A DNA stretch of 64,000 nucleotides from Massilia oculi (lineage in GTDB: Bacteria; Pseudomonadota; Gammaproteobacteria; Burkholderiales; Burkholderiaceae_D): NCBI RefSeq assembly GCF_003143515.1, contig NZ_CP029343.1:2604001-2668000 (forward strand), given 5' to 3'. A program made the translations under genes and the position numbers. Numbering within the stretch: the stretch's first letter is position 1; each line of letters begins with the position of its first letter. Shown one piece after another: positions 49,411-58,764 of the stretch. Below the pieces are notes generated by a model that was given only the letters and a program-made list of their open reading frames with translations, had not been told where the DNA came from and made no database searches.

Positions 49411-50961
49411 TCAGATGGCGAGCGCGAAACCGCCGGCCAGCGAGCAGGCTCGCGGGTGGCCCAGGGCGCGCAGGGTGCGCGCTGCGCGGGCGCTGCGTGC
49501 GCCGCTGCGGCACACGAACAGCAAGGGCCGGGCATCGGCGCCCAGCCAGGCGGGGGCGTGTTCGGCCACGCTCGCCAGCGGCACGTTGAGCGCCATGCGG
49601 CCGTGCAGTTCCACCTGGCCGGCGACGCTGTGCTCGCGCGCATCGCGCACGTCGACCACGATGGCGTCGGGATGGGCCGCCAGCCAGCCGCGCGCCGCGA
49701 TGGCGTCGAGTTCCATGCAGGCGTCCAGCGCGGCATCCGGCGGCGCTGCCTCGGGCGCCGCCGCCGGCGCCGGCATGGCCAGCGCCGCCCCGCAGCGCGC
49801 GATGCGTTCGCACGCCTGCTCCAGCGCGGCGGCGTCCAGCAGCGGCCCGATCGACAGGCGCACCGCCGACGCGCTGCGCCAGGCCGGCAAGCCCATCGCG
49901 TCGAGCACATGACTCGGCGCGGCCTTCGACGCGGCGCAGGCCGAACCGGCGCTGACGCGCATGCCGGCGGCGTCGAACAGGTCGAGCAGCTCGGCGCTGG
50001 CGACGCCGGGAATGGAGAAGTTGAGCGTCGTCGGCAGCGTATGCGCCAGCGGCGCATTGAACACGATGCCGGGGAAGGCGCGGGTCAGGGCGTCCACCAG
50101 GCGCGCGCGGTGGGCCTGCAGCGCTTCATGGCCAACAAAGGTGTCGCCGCGCTCCAGTGCTTCCAGCACCGCGCCCAGCGCCGCGATGCCGGCCATGTTC
50201 TCGGTGCCCGAGCGGTCGTTGTCTTCCTGGCCGCCGCCGCAGATCAGCGGCGTGAACGGCGCGCCCTCGCGCACGTACAGCATGCCGATGCCTTTCGGCG
50301 CATGCAGCTTGTGGCCCGAGAACGGCGCGTAGTCGATGCGGCTTGCGCCCAGCGCCAACGGCAGCTTGCCAAGCGCCTGCACGCAGTCGACCATCCACAG
50401 CGCCGGACTGCCCGTCTCGCTCAGCACCGCCGCGATGCCGTCCAGGTCGGACACCACGCCGGTCTCGTTGTTGGCGGCCATGGTGCAGACGAAGGCGAGG
50501 CGCGGCGCCAGCTCGCGCAACACGTCCAGGCGGTGGCGGCCGTCGCCGTCGACCGGCAGCACGCGCAGTTCGATTCCAAGGCCCAGCAGCCGGTTCCAGT
50601 GCGCCAGGCTTTCGGACACCGCCTTGTGCTCGGTGGCGCCGACCAGGACGATGTTTGCCGCCCCCTCGCCGCAGGCTTCGCCGCGCGCGCGCCGTTCGCG
50701 CACCGCGCACAGCGCCGACAGCACCGCGGTCTGGATGCCCTCGGTGGCGCCGCTGTTGAACATCAGCCGCCCACTCGGGGCGCCCAGCACCCGCCGTGCG
50801 CAGGCGCGCGCGCCCTCGCGCAGCGCGCGGGCGCGCAGGCCGCTCGCGTGGCTGCTGCTCGGATTACCGAAGCACTCCTGCAGCGTGGCCATGGCTGCGG
50901 CGGCGGCGGCAGGCAGTACCGGCGAAGTCGCGTTGGCGTCGAGGTAGATTTCGGTGATCAT
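49411..50961 (-). CDS. Cysteine desulfurase (NifS/IscS class V) fused to a rhodanese domain
   Basis: This 516-residue PLP enzyme would remove sulfur from cysteine. The N-terminal domain has YLDANATSPV, the PLP-binding SGHK at K218, and the persulfide-forming Cys at C342 in SAGSACAAS. A Pro/Ala-rich linker (about 397-412) joins it to a rhodanese domain (about 418-516) with active Cys C484 in FVCRSGARS. The fusion would let sulfane sulfur pass from C342 to C484 in one protein. It is divergent from an Lrp-type regulator. No Fe-S scaffold gene is adjacent. The ribosome binding site is weak. Confidence 0.88.
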   Translation of the reverse strand: MITEIYLDANATSPVLPAAAAAAMATLQECFGNPSSSHASGLRARALREGARACARRVLGAPSGRLMFNSGATEGIQTAVLSALCAVRERRARGEACGEGAANIVLVGATEHKAVSESLAHWNRLLGLGIELRVLPVDGDGRHRLDVLRELAPRLAFVCTMAANNETGVVSDLDGIAAVLSETGSPALWMVDCVQALGKLPLALGASRIDYAPFSGHKLHAPKGIGMLYVREGAPFTPLICGGGQEDNDRSGTENMAGIAALGAVLEALERGDTFVGHEALQAHRARLVDALTRAFPGIVFNAPLAHTLPTTLNFSIPGVASAELLDLFDAAGMRVSAGSACAASKAAPSHVLDAMGLPAWRSASAVRLSIGPLLDAAALEQACERIARCGAALAMPAPAAAPEAAPPDAALDACMELDAIAARGWLAAHPDAIVVDVRDAREHSVAGQVELHGRMALNVPLASVAEHAPAWLGADARPLLFVCRSGARSARAARTLRALGHPRACSLAGGFALAI

Positions 50962-51078
50962 GGATTAGCTGCCAAAAACATAAAAAAAGGTGTCGCACAA
51001 CACGTTATAGTCCAGTAATATGGTACGGAAACACGCCAATCGAAACGTCCCAAATTTCTCGATTTGTGGGCTGTTAAT

Positions 51079-51092
51079 AGAATAATTATTCT
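51079..51092. promoter_or_regulatory. Perfect 14-bp AT-rich palindrome, candidate Lrp-type operator
   Basis: AGAATAATTATTCT is fully self-complementary and resembles the AT-rich dyads bound by Lrp/AsnC proteins. It lies 21 bases before the Lrp-type ATG in the 152-base region shared with the divergent desulfurase gene. It overlaps or adjoins a possible -10 box (TATAAA at 51093-51098), consistent with autoregulation. Confidence 0.5.
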
Positions 51093-51113
51093 TATAAACA
51101 AGCTTTGCGGAAT

Positions 51114-51599
51114 ATGAACTCACTCGACAAGTTTGATTGTGCGATTCTCGCCGCCTTGCAGGCGGATGCCACCCTCTCCATCTCGGGCCTGAGCGAAAAG
51201 GTCGGCCTTTCCAGCACGCCGTGCTGGAAACGCGTCAAGCGCCTCGAGGAAGACGGCTATATCGAAAGCCGCGTCAGCATCGTCAACCGCGAAAAGGTCG
51301 GCCTGCCGGTCACCGTCTTCGTCAGCATCAAGACCACCGAGCACGACGAAAAATGGCTGTCGCGCTTCGCCGCCGCCGTGATCGCCCTGCCCGAAGTGCT
51401 GGAGTTCCATCGCATGAGCGGCGACGTCGACTACCTGCTCAAGGTCGTCACCACCGACATCGCCGGCTACGACCGCTTCTACAAAAAGCTGATCAAGACC
51501 GCGCGCCTGAACGGCGTGTCATCCGCCTTCTCGATGGAACAGATCAAGTCGACCACCGCCCTGCCGCTCGAACTGATCTCGCACGGCGTGCCTGCCTGA
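51114..51599 (+). CDS. Lrp/AsnC family transcriptional regulator
   Basis: This 161-residue regulator has an N-terminal helix-turn-helix (LDKFDCAILAALQADATLSISGLSEKVGLSSTPCWKRVKRLEEDGYI) and a RAM ligand-binding domain with EVLEFHRMSGDVDYLLKVVT. The SSTPCWKRVKRLE recognition helix is common in the branch that includes the cysteine-responsive DecR/YbaO. Together with the divergent cysteine desulfurase this suggests control by cysteine or a related amino acid. The ATG at 51114 is preferred over an in-frame TTG at 51105. Confidence 0.92.
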   Translation: MNSLDKFDCAILAALQADATLSISGLSEKVGLSSTPCWKRVKRLEEDGYIESRVSIVNREKVGLPVTVFVSIKTTEHDEKWLSRFAAAVIALPEVLEFHRMSGDVDYLLKVVTTDIAGYDRFYKKLIKTARLNGVSSAFSMEQIKSTTALPLELISHGVPA

Positions 51600-51684
51600 G
51601 CGTGTTTACGCCGAGCGCCGTGCTTTCGCGCGGCGTGCGATCGTGCGATGATGGCGGCCGTTGACATCAACGGAGACCAAGGGA

Positions 51685-52812
51685 ATGCGATCGAAAATAA
51701 AGATGGCGCCGCTGGCGCTGGCGGCGTTGTTCGCCGCTCAGGCAACCGCCGCGGAACAAGTCGTGAAGATCGGCGTGAGCGGCCCGCTGTCGGGTTCCAA
51801 CGCCTTCGCCGGCAAGGACAATGAGAACGGCGTGCGCCTCGCCATCGAAGAACTCAACGCACAGAAGATCCAGGTGGGCGGCAACGTGCTGCGCTTCGTG
51901 CTGCAGTCCGAGGACGATGCGGGCGACCCGAAACAGGGCGTGACCGTGGCCCAGAAGTTCGCCGACGCCGGCGTCAAGTACGTGCTCGGCCCGTACAACT
52001 CGGGCGTGGCGATTCCGGCCTCGCGCGTCTACAACGACAACGGCATCCTGATGTCGACCGTCGGCACCAACCCCAAGATCACGAGCGCCGGCTACCCGAC
52101 GGTGTTCCGCATCGTGGCCAGCGACACGCAGGTAGGCGCGTCGGTCGCCGGCTATGCGGCCAAGGAGCTCAAGGTCAGGAACGTCGGCGTGATCGACGAT
52201 CGCACCGCCTTCGGCCAGGGCATCGCGATGGAATTCAAGCGCCAGGCGCAGAAAGCCGGCATCAAGGTCGCGGGCCACGAATTCACCAACGACAAGGCGA
52301 GCGACTTCGCCGCGATCCTGACCTCGCTGCGCGCCAAGAAGGTGGACGCGATCTTCTTCGGCGGCTACGCCCCGCAAGGCGCCCCGATGGCGCGCCAGAT
52401 GAAGCAGCTGGGCCTGAACGTGCCGCTGCTGGGCGGCGACACCCTGTGCAGCCCCGAGATGGCCAGGCTGGGCGGCGCCGCGGTCGGCGAAAACGTGCGC
52501 TGCGCGCAGGCCGGCGCCATCGTCGCCCGGCAGCCGGGCGGCCCTGCCTTCCTGGCCAGCTACAAGAAGCGCTTCGGCCGCGATCCGGACGTCTACGCGC
52601 CGTCGTTCTACGACCAGACCAAGTTCATCGCCCAGGCGATCCAGCAGGCGAAGTCGGTCGACGCCAAGCAGGTCGGCGCCGCGATGCACGCGATCAGCTA
52701 CCAGGGCGTGGTCGGCGCCTACGGCTACGACGCCAAGGGCAATCTCAAGAAGACGGCGGTGACGGTGTACACCTTCAAGAACGGCGCGTTGACGCCGCTG
52801 GCCAGCTACTGA
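51685..52812 (+). CDS. Periplasmic branched-chain amino-acid binding protein (LivJ-like), orphan
   Basis: This 375-residue protein has a signal peptide (MRSKIKMAPLALAALFAAQATAA) and the type I periplasmic binding fold: VVKIGVSGPLSGSNAFAGKDNENGVRLAIEELNAQ and SEDDAGDPKQGVTVAQKFAD are typical of Leu/Ile/Val binding proteins. No permease or ATPase gene is near, so it must serve a transporter encoded elsewhere or act as a sensor. GGAG at 51672 precedes the ATG at 51685. It is followed after 18 bases by the DUF885 peptidase, probably in one transcript. Confidence 0.92.
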   Translation: MRSKIKMAPLALAALFAAQATAAEQVVKIGVSGPLSGSNAFAGKDNENGVRLAIEELNAQKIQVGGNVLRFVLQSEDDAGDPKQGVTVAQKFADAGVKYVLGPYNSGVAIPASRVYNDNGILMSTVGTNPKITSAGYPTVFRIVASDTQVGASVAGYAAKELKVRNVGVIDDRTAFGQGIAMEFKRQAQKAGIKVAGHEFTNDKASDFAAILTSLRAKKVDAIFFGGYAPQGAPMARQMKQLGLNVPLLGGDTLCSPEMARLGGAAVGENVRCAQAGAIVARQPGGPAFLASYKKRFGRDPDVYAPSFYDQTKFIAQAIQQAKSVDAKQVGAAMHAISYQGVVGAYGYDAKGNLKKTAVTVYTFKNGALTPLASY

Positions 52813-52830
52813 CTCGACAAGGAAAACGAG

Positions 52831-54651
52831 ATGAGAGAGAACTTCAAGCTCGGCGCGCTGGCGATTGGCGCCCTGCTCGCCTGCGCATCCGTGCAGGCCG
52901 CGCCTGCGGCTGATGCCACGCCCGACACCGCGTCCGCCAAGCAGAAGGTCGCCACGACCGAAGCCGGCAAGGCGATCGACAAGCTGGTCGACGAGTACTA
53001 CGAGGCCTATGCCCGCTTCGAGCCGGTGTGGGCGACCGAAAGTGGCGACGGCCGCTTCTTCGACCAGCTCGGCCTGTCGATCGCGCCGAAGAACCGCGAG
53101 GCCCAGTTTGCGCTGTACCGCGGCTACCTGAAGCGCCTGGCCACCATCCCGCGCGAGCGCCTGAATGCGCACGAGCAGGCCAGCTACGACATCGTCAAGT
53201 TCGAGCTCGAGACCGCGCTGCGCCTGGGCGCCTTCCCCGAGCACCTGCTGCCGATGGACCAGATGTTCAATATGCCGGCCTTCATCGCGAACTACGCCGG
53301 AGGCGAAGGCGCCCAGCCGTTCGCCACGCCGAAGGACTACCGCAACTACCTGAACCGCCTGGACCAGATGGTGGCCTACATCGACCAGTCGATCGCGAAC
53401 ATGCGCGAAGGCGTCAGGCGCGGCATCGTGCATCCACGCCAGCCGATCCAGTCGCTGCTGCCGCAGCTCAAGCAGCTGCAGGCCAAAAGCGCCGAAGCCA
53501 GCATCTTCTACACTCCGATCAAGAAGCTGCCACAAGATTTCTCGGCCGCCGACAAGCGCAGCCTGCCTGATGCCTATCGCAAGACGATCGACAAGCTCAA
53601 TCCGGCCCTGGACCGCCTGGCCAGCTACGTCGAGAAGGACTACCTGCCGAAGACCCGCACCAGCGCCGGCTGGAACGCGCTGCCGAACGGCGCCGAGTGG
53701 TACAAGGCGCGCGTGGCGGCGATGACCACGACCGATATGACGCCCGAGCAGATCCATGCGATCGGCCTGAAGGAAGTGGCGCGCATCCAGGGCGAATACG
53801 GCAAGATCGGCCCCAAGATGGGTTACACCGGCCCGGCCGCCGGCCTGCCGAAGTGGGTGTCCGAGCAGCCGAAGTACAAGCCGTTCACCACCGACCAGCA
53901 GGTGATCGAGGTGTTCCAGAAGCTGGACACGCAAGTGCGCGCCAAGCTGCCGGCCCTGTTCACGCTGATGCCGAAGGCGCCGCTGGAAGTGCGGCTGGAG
54001 CCGGAACTGACGCGCGAGACCGCGTCGGACCATTACTCGGCGCCGGCCGCCGACGGCTCGCGTCCGGGCGTGTTCTGGTCGGTCGTGAACGACCCGACCA
54101 AGTACGGCCGCACCGGCATGGTCACGCTGTACCTGCATGAAGGCCAGCCGGGCCACCATTTCCACATCGCCCTGCTGCAGGAACTGGGCCTGCCCAACTT
54201 CCGCAAGTTCGGCGGCAACACCGCCTTTACCGAAGGCTGGGCGCTGTATGCCGAGACCCTGGGCAAGGAGATGGGCCTGTTCGAGCAGCCGGAGGATTAC
54301 TTCGGCCACCTGAACGACGAAATGCTGCGCGCCGCGCGCCTGGTGGTCGACACCGGCATGCACACCAAGGGCTGGAGCCGCGACAAGGCGATCGCGTACT
54401 TCCGCGATATGCTGGGCTACTCGGAACTGGAAGCGCGCGCCCAGATCGAGCGCTATATGGTGATGCCGGGCCAGGCACTGGCGTACAAGATCGGTTCGCT
54501 GAAGATCATGGAACTGCGCCAGCGCGCGCAGGCGGCGCTGGGCGACAAGTTCAGCCTGCCGAAGTTCCACGAGGTGGTGCTGGACGAAGGCACCTTGCCG
54601 CTGGCGGTGCTGGAGGCGAAGGTCGATCGGTGGATTGCGGCTTCCAAATAG
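52831..54651 (+). CDS. DUF885 family metallopeptidase-like protein, exported
   Basis: This 606-residue protein has a signal peptide (residues 1-24) and the DUF885 core: YLHEGQPGHHFHIALLQE with H436, E437 and the following His residues, then NTAFTEGWALYAE, which together form a zinc-peptidase-like site. DUF885 proteins resemble M3/M32 peptidases, and some act as dipeptidyl or carboxy-peptidases. Placement behind an amino-acid binding protein suggests scavenging of peptides in the periplasm. Confidence 0.88.
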   Translation: MRENFKLGALAIGALLACASVQAAPAADATPDTASAKQKVATTEAGKAIDKLVDEYYEAYARFEPVWATESGDGRFFDQLGLSIAPKNREAQFALYRGYLKRLATIPRERLNAHEQASYDIVKFELETALRLGAFPEHLLPMDQMFNMPAFIANYAGGEGAQPFATPKDYRNYLNRLDQMVAYIDQSIANMREGVRRGIVHPRQPIQSLLPQLKQLQAKSAEASIFYTPIKKLPQDFSAADKRSLPDAYRKTIDKLNPALDRLASYVEKDYLPKTRTSAGWNALPNGAEWYKARVAAMTTTDMTPEQIHAIGLKEVARIQGEYGKIGPKMGYTGPAAGLPKWVSEQPKYKPFTTDQQVIEVFQKLDTQVRAKLPALFTLMPKAPLEVRLEPELTRETASDHYSAPAADGSRPGVFWSVVNDPTKYGRTGMVTLYLHEGQPGHHFHIALLQELGLPNFRKFGGNTAFTEGWALYAETLGKEMGLFEQPEDYFGHLNDEMLRAARLVVDTGMHTKGWSRDKAIAYFRDMLGYSELEARAQIERYMVMPGQALAYKIGSLKIMELRQRAQAALGDKFSLPKFHEVVLDEGTLPLAVLEAKVDRWIAASK

Positions 54652-54673
54652 GGTGATGTGATGCGAGTGCGGA

Positions 54674-54700
54674 TGCGGAGGCTTGTCCTTCGTCTCCGCA
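54674..54700. terminator. Possible hairpin between convergent genes
   Basis: TGCGGAG and CTCCGCA form a 7-bp stem with a 13-base loop, 22 bases after the DUF885 stop codon and before the convergent DUF6928 end. There is no clear T-tract, so this is a weak terminator candidate. Confidence 0.3.
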
Positions 54701-54712
54701 CTTGACGCTGCT

Positions 54713-55477
54713 CTACCAGAACTTCCACCACGGTCTCATGCCTACGACCGGGTCACTGCCGGTTTGTTGGCGCGCAGTCTGCCTCAGCGTAAATCGCATG
54801 AGCGCGATGCTGTCCGGATCCAGTTGGGTTTCGGCATCGTAGCCGTCCAAGGCATAGCCAAACAAATCGAGCAACACCGCATCCCCCAGCTCGAGCGGGT
54901 GAAATGGCAGCGAACCGGCATGGCGATCCACTGCACTACCTTCGAGATCGTCGCCAAACTCGGGGCGGTCATGCTCATCGAGCTCGACAAGCCCGTCGTC
55001 AACTTCGTCGTCGTCCGCGCATGGATACTTGCCGGCCCAGTAGGGCAATTCGACCGCACGTGGCGCACCGATATCCTCAGTGACACCATCCGAACTCATC
55101 GACAACGCGCGGACCAGCTCCCCGTTCTTCCATACCCCGTAAGAGAAAGCATCGACCGTGCTGATTGTCACGTGATGCAGCATCGTCCTGCCCTTGGCGA
55201 ATTCGAGGAAGCGCTGATCGAGCTGGCTTGGTTCGACAATCAGGGCTTGTGCGGACACGATCGTAAGGCCGGGATAGCAAGCGATGCCGACTTCATCGCG
55301 CGGAGGATAGACGCTCCCGAGGTGACCGTCCGCAAGTGGCATCGCCTTATGCGAGGGAAACAACTCAGCGAGCGCCAGTGCCGTGGCTTCGCGGTCCAGT
55401 ACTGGCCGCGACTTCAGGACAGAATGCAGATCACTGCCTTCATCCACGTAAGCCAGTATCGCGGTCTTGTTTCCCAC
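54713..55477 (-). CDS. DUF6928 family protein
   Basis: This 254-residue cytoplasmic protein of unknown function matches, from memory, a family I know mainly from Actinobacteria: GNKTAILAYVDEGSD at the start, then VYPPRDEVGIACYPGLTIV, DAFSYGVWKNGELVRALS, ELPYWAGKYP and LPFHPLELGDAVL. The start is placed at the GTG at 55477, which puts GNKT at residue 2 as in relatives and follows GGGGGAG; an ATG at 55510 in the same frame would add 11 residues. It has a strongly acidic insert (ADDDEVDDGLVELDEHD) near residue 155. It stands at the end of the M14 operon on the same strand and is 48 bases from it. Confidence 0.75.
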   Translation of the reverse strand: MGNKTAILAYVDEGSDLHSVLKSRPVLDREATALALAELFPSHKAMPLADGHLGSVYPPRDEVGIACYPGLTIVSAQALIVEPSQLDQRFLEFAKGRTMLHHVTISTVDAFSYGVWKNGELVRALSMSSDGVTEDIGAPRAVELPYWAGKYPCADDDEVDDGLVELDEHDRPEFGDDLEGSAVDRHAGSLPFHPLELGDAVLLDLFGYALDGYDAETQLDPDSIALMRFTLRQTARQQTGSDPVVGMRPWWKFW

Positions 55478-55525
55478 TGTCTCCCCCTGCTCGTTACGCC
55501 GACGTAACATGTCGCCGGCTGGCTT

Positions 55526-57217
55526 CTAGCGCGCGATCATGAACACCGGATAGCGGTTCCACTCCGGCTCGCGATAACGCGCGCAGTTGGCGTAGATGAA
55601 GTCCAGCACCGCCTCCTGGCTGCTCAGCAGCCCAGGGTTCGCCGCCTTCCACTCGGCAAACTTCGCCGCCAGCTCGGGCTCCTCCGCCAGCAGCTTCTCG
55701 GCCTCGTCCTCGAACACATAATCCGAGTAATGCTCCTTCTTCTCCAGCACGCTGTTGAAGAAGCCCCAGCGGAAGAAGCTGTCGTGCGCCAGCGGCTCGA
55801 GCGTCTCGACCGCATAGCGCGCCCGGTCCTGGTCCAGCGGCACGAGGTAGTCGCCGGCGCGCAGCAGGACCTGCCCGATGAGGCGCTCCAGCACCACCTC
55901 GTCGTGGAACAGATGGCCTTCGTAGGCCGACGGGCGCGACGTCACCGACCGGATCTGGTAGTACGTCACTTCCTGCAGGCGATCCGCCTCGATGCGCTCC
56001 ATGCGCACGCCATTCCATTCCAGGCGTTCGATCGCCTCGCGCCACTGCTGCGGCACCACATAGGCTTGCGGCGCCGGCACCGCGACGTCGACCGGGAAGC
56101 TGTTGTAATAGGCGATGTCGCGTTCCCACGGGCTGCTGCGGTCGTAGTACAGGCGGGTATAGTCGCCGATGGCGCTCTTCTTGTACCTGGCTTCGTAGCC
56201 CTTGAAGCGGAAGCTCGACGGATTGGCTTCGTCCATCTTCCAGCGCACCGGCCATTCACTTTGTTTGCGGCCTTCCTCGCGCGCCGCGCGGCGCAGCGCC
56301 TGGATGCGGCCGGCGTTCTTGACGGTGAACTCGAGCGCCACTTCGACCAGCGCCACCATCGACTCGTAGCGGTCCTTGAACGGCTTGAGCATGTGCGTTT
56401 CGGGCATGAAGCCGATCGTGTGGTGCAGCGCCGCGTAGCCGGTCGAGAAGCGCGCCGTTTCGAGGAACTCGGCGATGCCGTGGTCCGGGCTGTCCTTGAC
56501 CGGATTCACGTAGGGGCAGGTCGGCCAGCCGCGCGCATCCATGCCGGCGTACATCGCGGGCAGCATCTCGGCCCGCAGGAATTCGCCCAGGCCGCCGCCC
56601 AGCTTGTCGGCCTGGGTGTGGATCAGGGTCATCGTGTAGCTGTAGTCGGCGCCATTCGAGGTATGGGTGTCGACCATTACGTCCGGATCCCAGCGCGTAA
56701 ACAGCTGATTGAACGTGCGCGCGGCCAGGGTGTCGCACTTGACGAAGTCGCGGTTCAGGTCGAGGTGGCGGCTGTTGCCGCGAAAGCCGAACTGCTCCGG
56801 CCCGTCCTGGTTCACGCGCGAGGTGTCGGCGCGATTGAAGCTGCCGTCCACGTTGTACAGCGGGACGAACAGGAACACGGTGTTGCCCAGCGCAGCAAGC
56901 TTGGCGCTCTGCTGGCAGAAGTCGCGCACGATCGCCATGCAGCCGTCGACGCCTTCCGGTTCGCCCGGGTGGATGCCGTTGTTGTTGAAGAAGACCGGGC
57001 GTCCGGCGCGCTTGATCGCATCGACGTCGAACACGCCGTCACTGCTGACCACGCCCGCGTGGATCGGCACGCCCGCATCCGACACGCCCACTTTTTCGAA
57101 GCGCAGCACGGAAGGGAAACGACGCGCGAGGTCTTCGTACCAGGCGATGCAATCACGCCAGGTGGTGGTCTGGTTCAGGTTGCCCTTCTCGTAGGGCGTC
57201 AGCAATTCAGTGGACAT
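55526..57217 (-). CDS. M14 family zinc carboxypeptidase, cytoplasmic
   Basis: This 563-residue enzyme has the M14 zinc site H83-P-G-E86 and H185 in VDTHTSNGADY, a substrate Arg (R156 in DLNRDF) and the catalytic Glu E273 in FMPETHMLKPF. No signal peptide is visible. The C-terminal 250 residues form an extra domain not assigned here. The ATG at 57217 starts five bases after the kinase stop codon, making it the last gene of a four-gene regulator operon, so its expression is tied to the sensor system. The much longer open frame toward 58390 overlaps the kinase and is rejected. Confidence 0.9.
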   Translation of the reverse strand: MSTELLTPYEKGNLNQTTTWRDCIAWYEDLARRFPSVLRFEKVGVSDAGVPIHAGVVSSDGVFDVDAIKRAGRPVFFNNNGIHPGEPEGVDGCMAIVRDFCQQSAKLAALGNTVFLFVPLYNVDGSFNRADTSRVNQDGPEQFGFRGNSRHLDLNRDFVKCDTLAARTFNQLFTRWDPDVMVDTHTSNGADYSYTMTLIHTQADKLGGGLGEFLRAEMLPAMYAGMDARGWPTCPYVNPVKDSPDHGIAEFLETARFSTGYAALHHTIGFMPETHMLKPFKDRYESMVALVEVALEFTVKNAGRIQALRRAAREEGRKQSEWPVRWKMDEANPSSFRFKGYEARYKKSAIGDYTRLYYDRSSPWERDIAYYNSFPVDVAVPAPQAYVVPQQWREAIERLEWNGVRMERIEADRLQEVTYYQIRSVTSRPSAYEGHLFHDEVVLERLIGQVLLRAGDYLVPLDQDRARYAVETLEPLAHDSFFRWGFFNSVLEKKEHYSDYVFEDEAEKLLAEEPELAAKFAEWKAANPGLLSSQEAVLDFIYANCARYREPEWNRYPVFMIAR

Positions 57218-57222
57218 GGATC

Positions 57223-58764
57223 TTATCGTTGTGAGGTTGATGCTTCGGAAATCGTCGCCGGCACGGCTTGAGCCTGGGCCGGCAGGTTGAGCGGCAGCGC
57301 GATCGCGACGTCGGTGCCTTCGCCCGGGCTGGAGCGCACCTCGATCGTGCCGTGCAGCGCATAGGCGCGCTCGCGCATGCCGATGATGCCGATGCCTTCC
57401 GAGGCGCTGGCGGTGTCGAAGCCGGCGCCGTCGTCGACCACGCGGATGCGCAGCATGCCCTTGCCTTCGTCCAGCAGCAGGCTGACGTGGGCCGAGCGCG
57501 CGGCGGCGTGCTTCATGACGTTGGACAGGGCTTCCTGCACGATGCGGTAGGCGGAAATCGCCAGCTCGTTCGACAGGCGCGCGAAATCGCCCTCGCTGTG
57601 CAGGTCGAAGCGGCAGCCGGACGTGGTGTCGTAGTGGCGCACCATCTCTTCCACCGCGCCGTGCAGGCCCAGCATGTCGAGCACTTCGGGGCGCAGGCGG
57701 CGCACCAGGCGCCGGCCGTTGGCGTACAGGTCGAGCGCCAGCTTGGTGATGGCCTCGGACTTGCGGCGGATCTCGTCCACTTCGGGTCCCGGCGGCGCCT
57801 TGGCCGCCAGCAGGCCGATAGCCTGCGCCTCCAGCCTCGCCGCGATCAGCGAGGCATTGAGCTCGTCGTGGATCTCGACCGCGATGCTCTTGCGCTCGTC
57901 CTCGATGATCTCGTTGACCTTCTGGATCAGCTTGCGCTTGTCGGCGTCGGCGCGCAGCGCCTCGTTGCGCGAGGCCAGCAGGTCGCGCGTGCGCTCGGCC
58001 ACCTTGTTCTCGAGGTCGCGCTTGGATTCGTCCAGCGCCAGCGACATCTCGCCGATCGAAGCCTGCAGCTCGCCGATCTCGCCGCCGGTGGTGACCGGCG
58101 GATGGACACGGTAGTTGCCGCCCCGGATCTGGCGCAGGGTGCCGATCGCCTCGCGCAGCGGCACGATCAGCGAGCGCGCCAGCACCCAGGCCAGGATGCC
58201 GCTCGCGGCCAGCGCCAGCGCCGCCATCGACAGCTCGATCTGGAAGCGGTCGGTCTGCTTGGCCATCATGTTCGCCGGCGACATCGTCACCCGCACCCAG
58301 CCGACGACTTCGGTGGTGAGCGTGGGCGGACGCGAATCGCTCGATGCCGACACGTGCGGCGTGCCGTTGTCCGAGAACAGGTTGATCCACACCACCTGCT
58401 TGCGGATCGGCGCCTCGTAGTAGTGGGCCTGGGCGTCGCTGGCCGAGTCGGACACCACGCGCACCGCGGCGCGTCCGCTGCCGTCGATCACGTCGACCTT
58501 GTAGATGCTGCGGTCGGACTGCACCAGGCCGTTGATGGTCAGGCGCAGGTCGGACAGGTTGCCCGAGATGACGTTGTATTCGGAGGTCTCGGCCAGCGCG
58601 CGCGCCAGGATGCGTCCGCGCTCGGCCAGCTCCTCGGCCACCTGGGCGCGGTGCGCATACCAGGAATACCAGACGAAGGAGGTGAACAGCAGGATCACGG
58701 GCAGCATGGTGATGACGGCCATGCGCCGTCCGACACCCCAGCCGCGCCAGAAACGCAGGTTCAT
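57223..58764 (-). CDS. Sensor histidine kinase, HisKA_3 (NarX/UhpB) type
   Basis: This 513-residue inner-membrane kinase has a first membrane segment at about residues 14-36, a periplasmic sensor region (37-173), a second segment (about 176-200), a HAMP linker and coiled coil, the phospho-acceptor H299 in SIAVEIHDELNASL and an ATPase domain ending GIGIIGMRERAYALHGTIEVRSSPGEGTDVAIALP. This type pairs with LuxR-type regulators, as encoded two genes upstream. The ATG overlaps the stop codon of the binding-protein gene by four bases, suggesting that the binding protein presents a ligand to the periplasmic region. Confidence 0.92.
   Translation of the reverse strand: MNLRFWRGWGVGRRMAVITMLPVILLFTSFVWYSWYAHRAQVAEELAERGRILARALAETSEYNVISGNLSDLRLTINGLVQSDRSIYKVDVIDGSGRAAVRVVSDSASDAQAHYYEAPIRKQVVWINLFSDNGTPHVSASSDSRPPTLTTEVVGWVRVTMSPANMMAKQTDRFQIELSMAALALAASGILAWVLARSLIVPLREAIGTLRQIRGGNYRVHPPVTTGGEIGELQASIGEMSLALDESKRDLENKVAERTRDLLASRNEALRADADKRKLIQKVNEIIEDERKSIAVEIHDELNASLIAARLEAQAIGLLAAKAPPGPEVDEIRRKSEAITKLALDLYANGRRLVRRLRPEVLDMLGLHGAVEEMVRHYDTTSGCRFDLHSEGDFARLSNELAISAYRIVQEALSNVMKHAAARSAHVSLLLDEGKGMLRIRVVDDGAGFDTASASEGIGIIGMRERAYALHGTIEVRSSPGEGTDVAIALPLNLPAQAQAVPATISEASTSQR

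Noticed and set aside
43487..49912. A 2,141-codon open frame on the plus strand opposite the glucan synthase
   Set aside because: It is a GC-bias shadow rich in Arg, Gln, Gly and His with no domain, while the minus-strand frame has clear glycosyltransferase and GH94 motifs.
57217..58390. N-terminal extension of the M14 peptidase frame to 954 residues
   Set aside because: The extension lies entirely within the histidine kinase gene in another frame and looks non-coding; the ATG at 57217 gives a normal M14 start.
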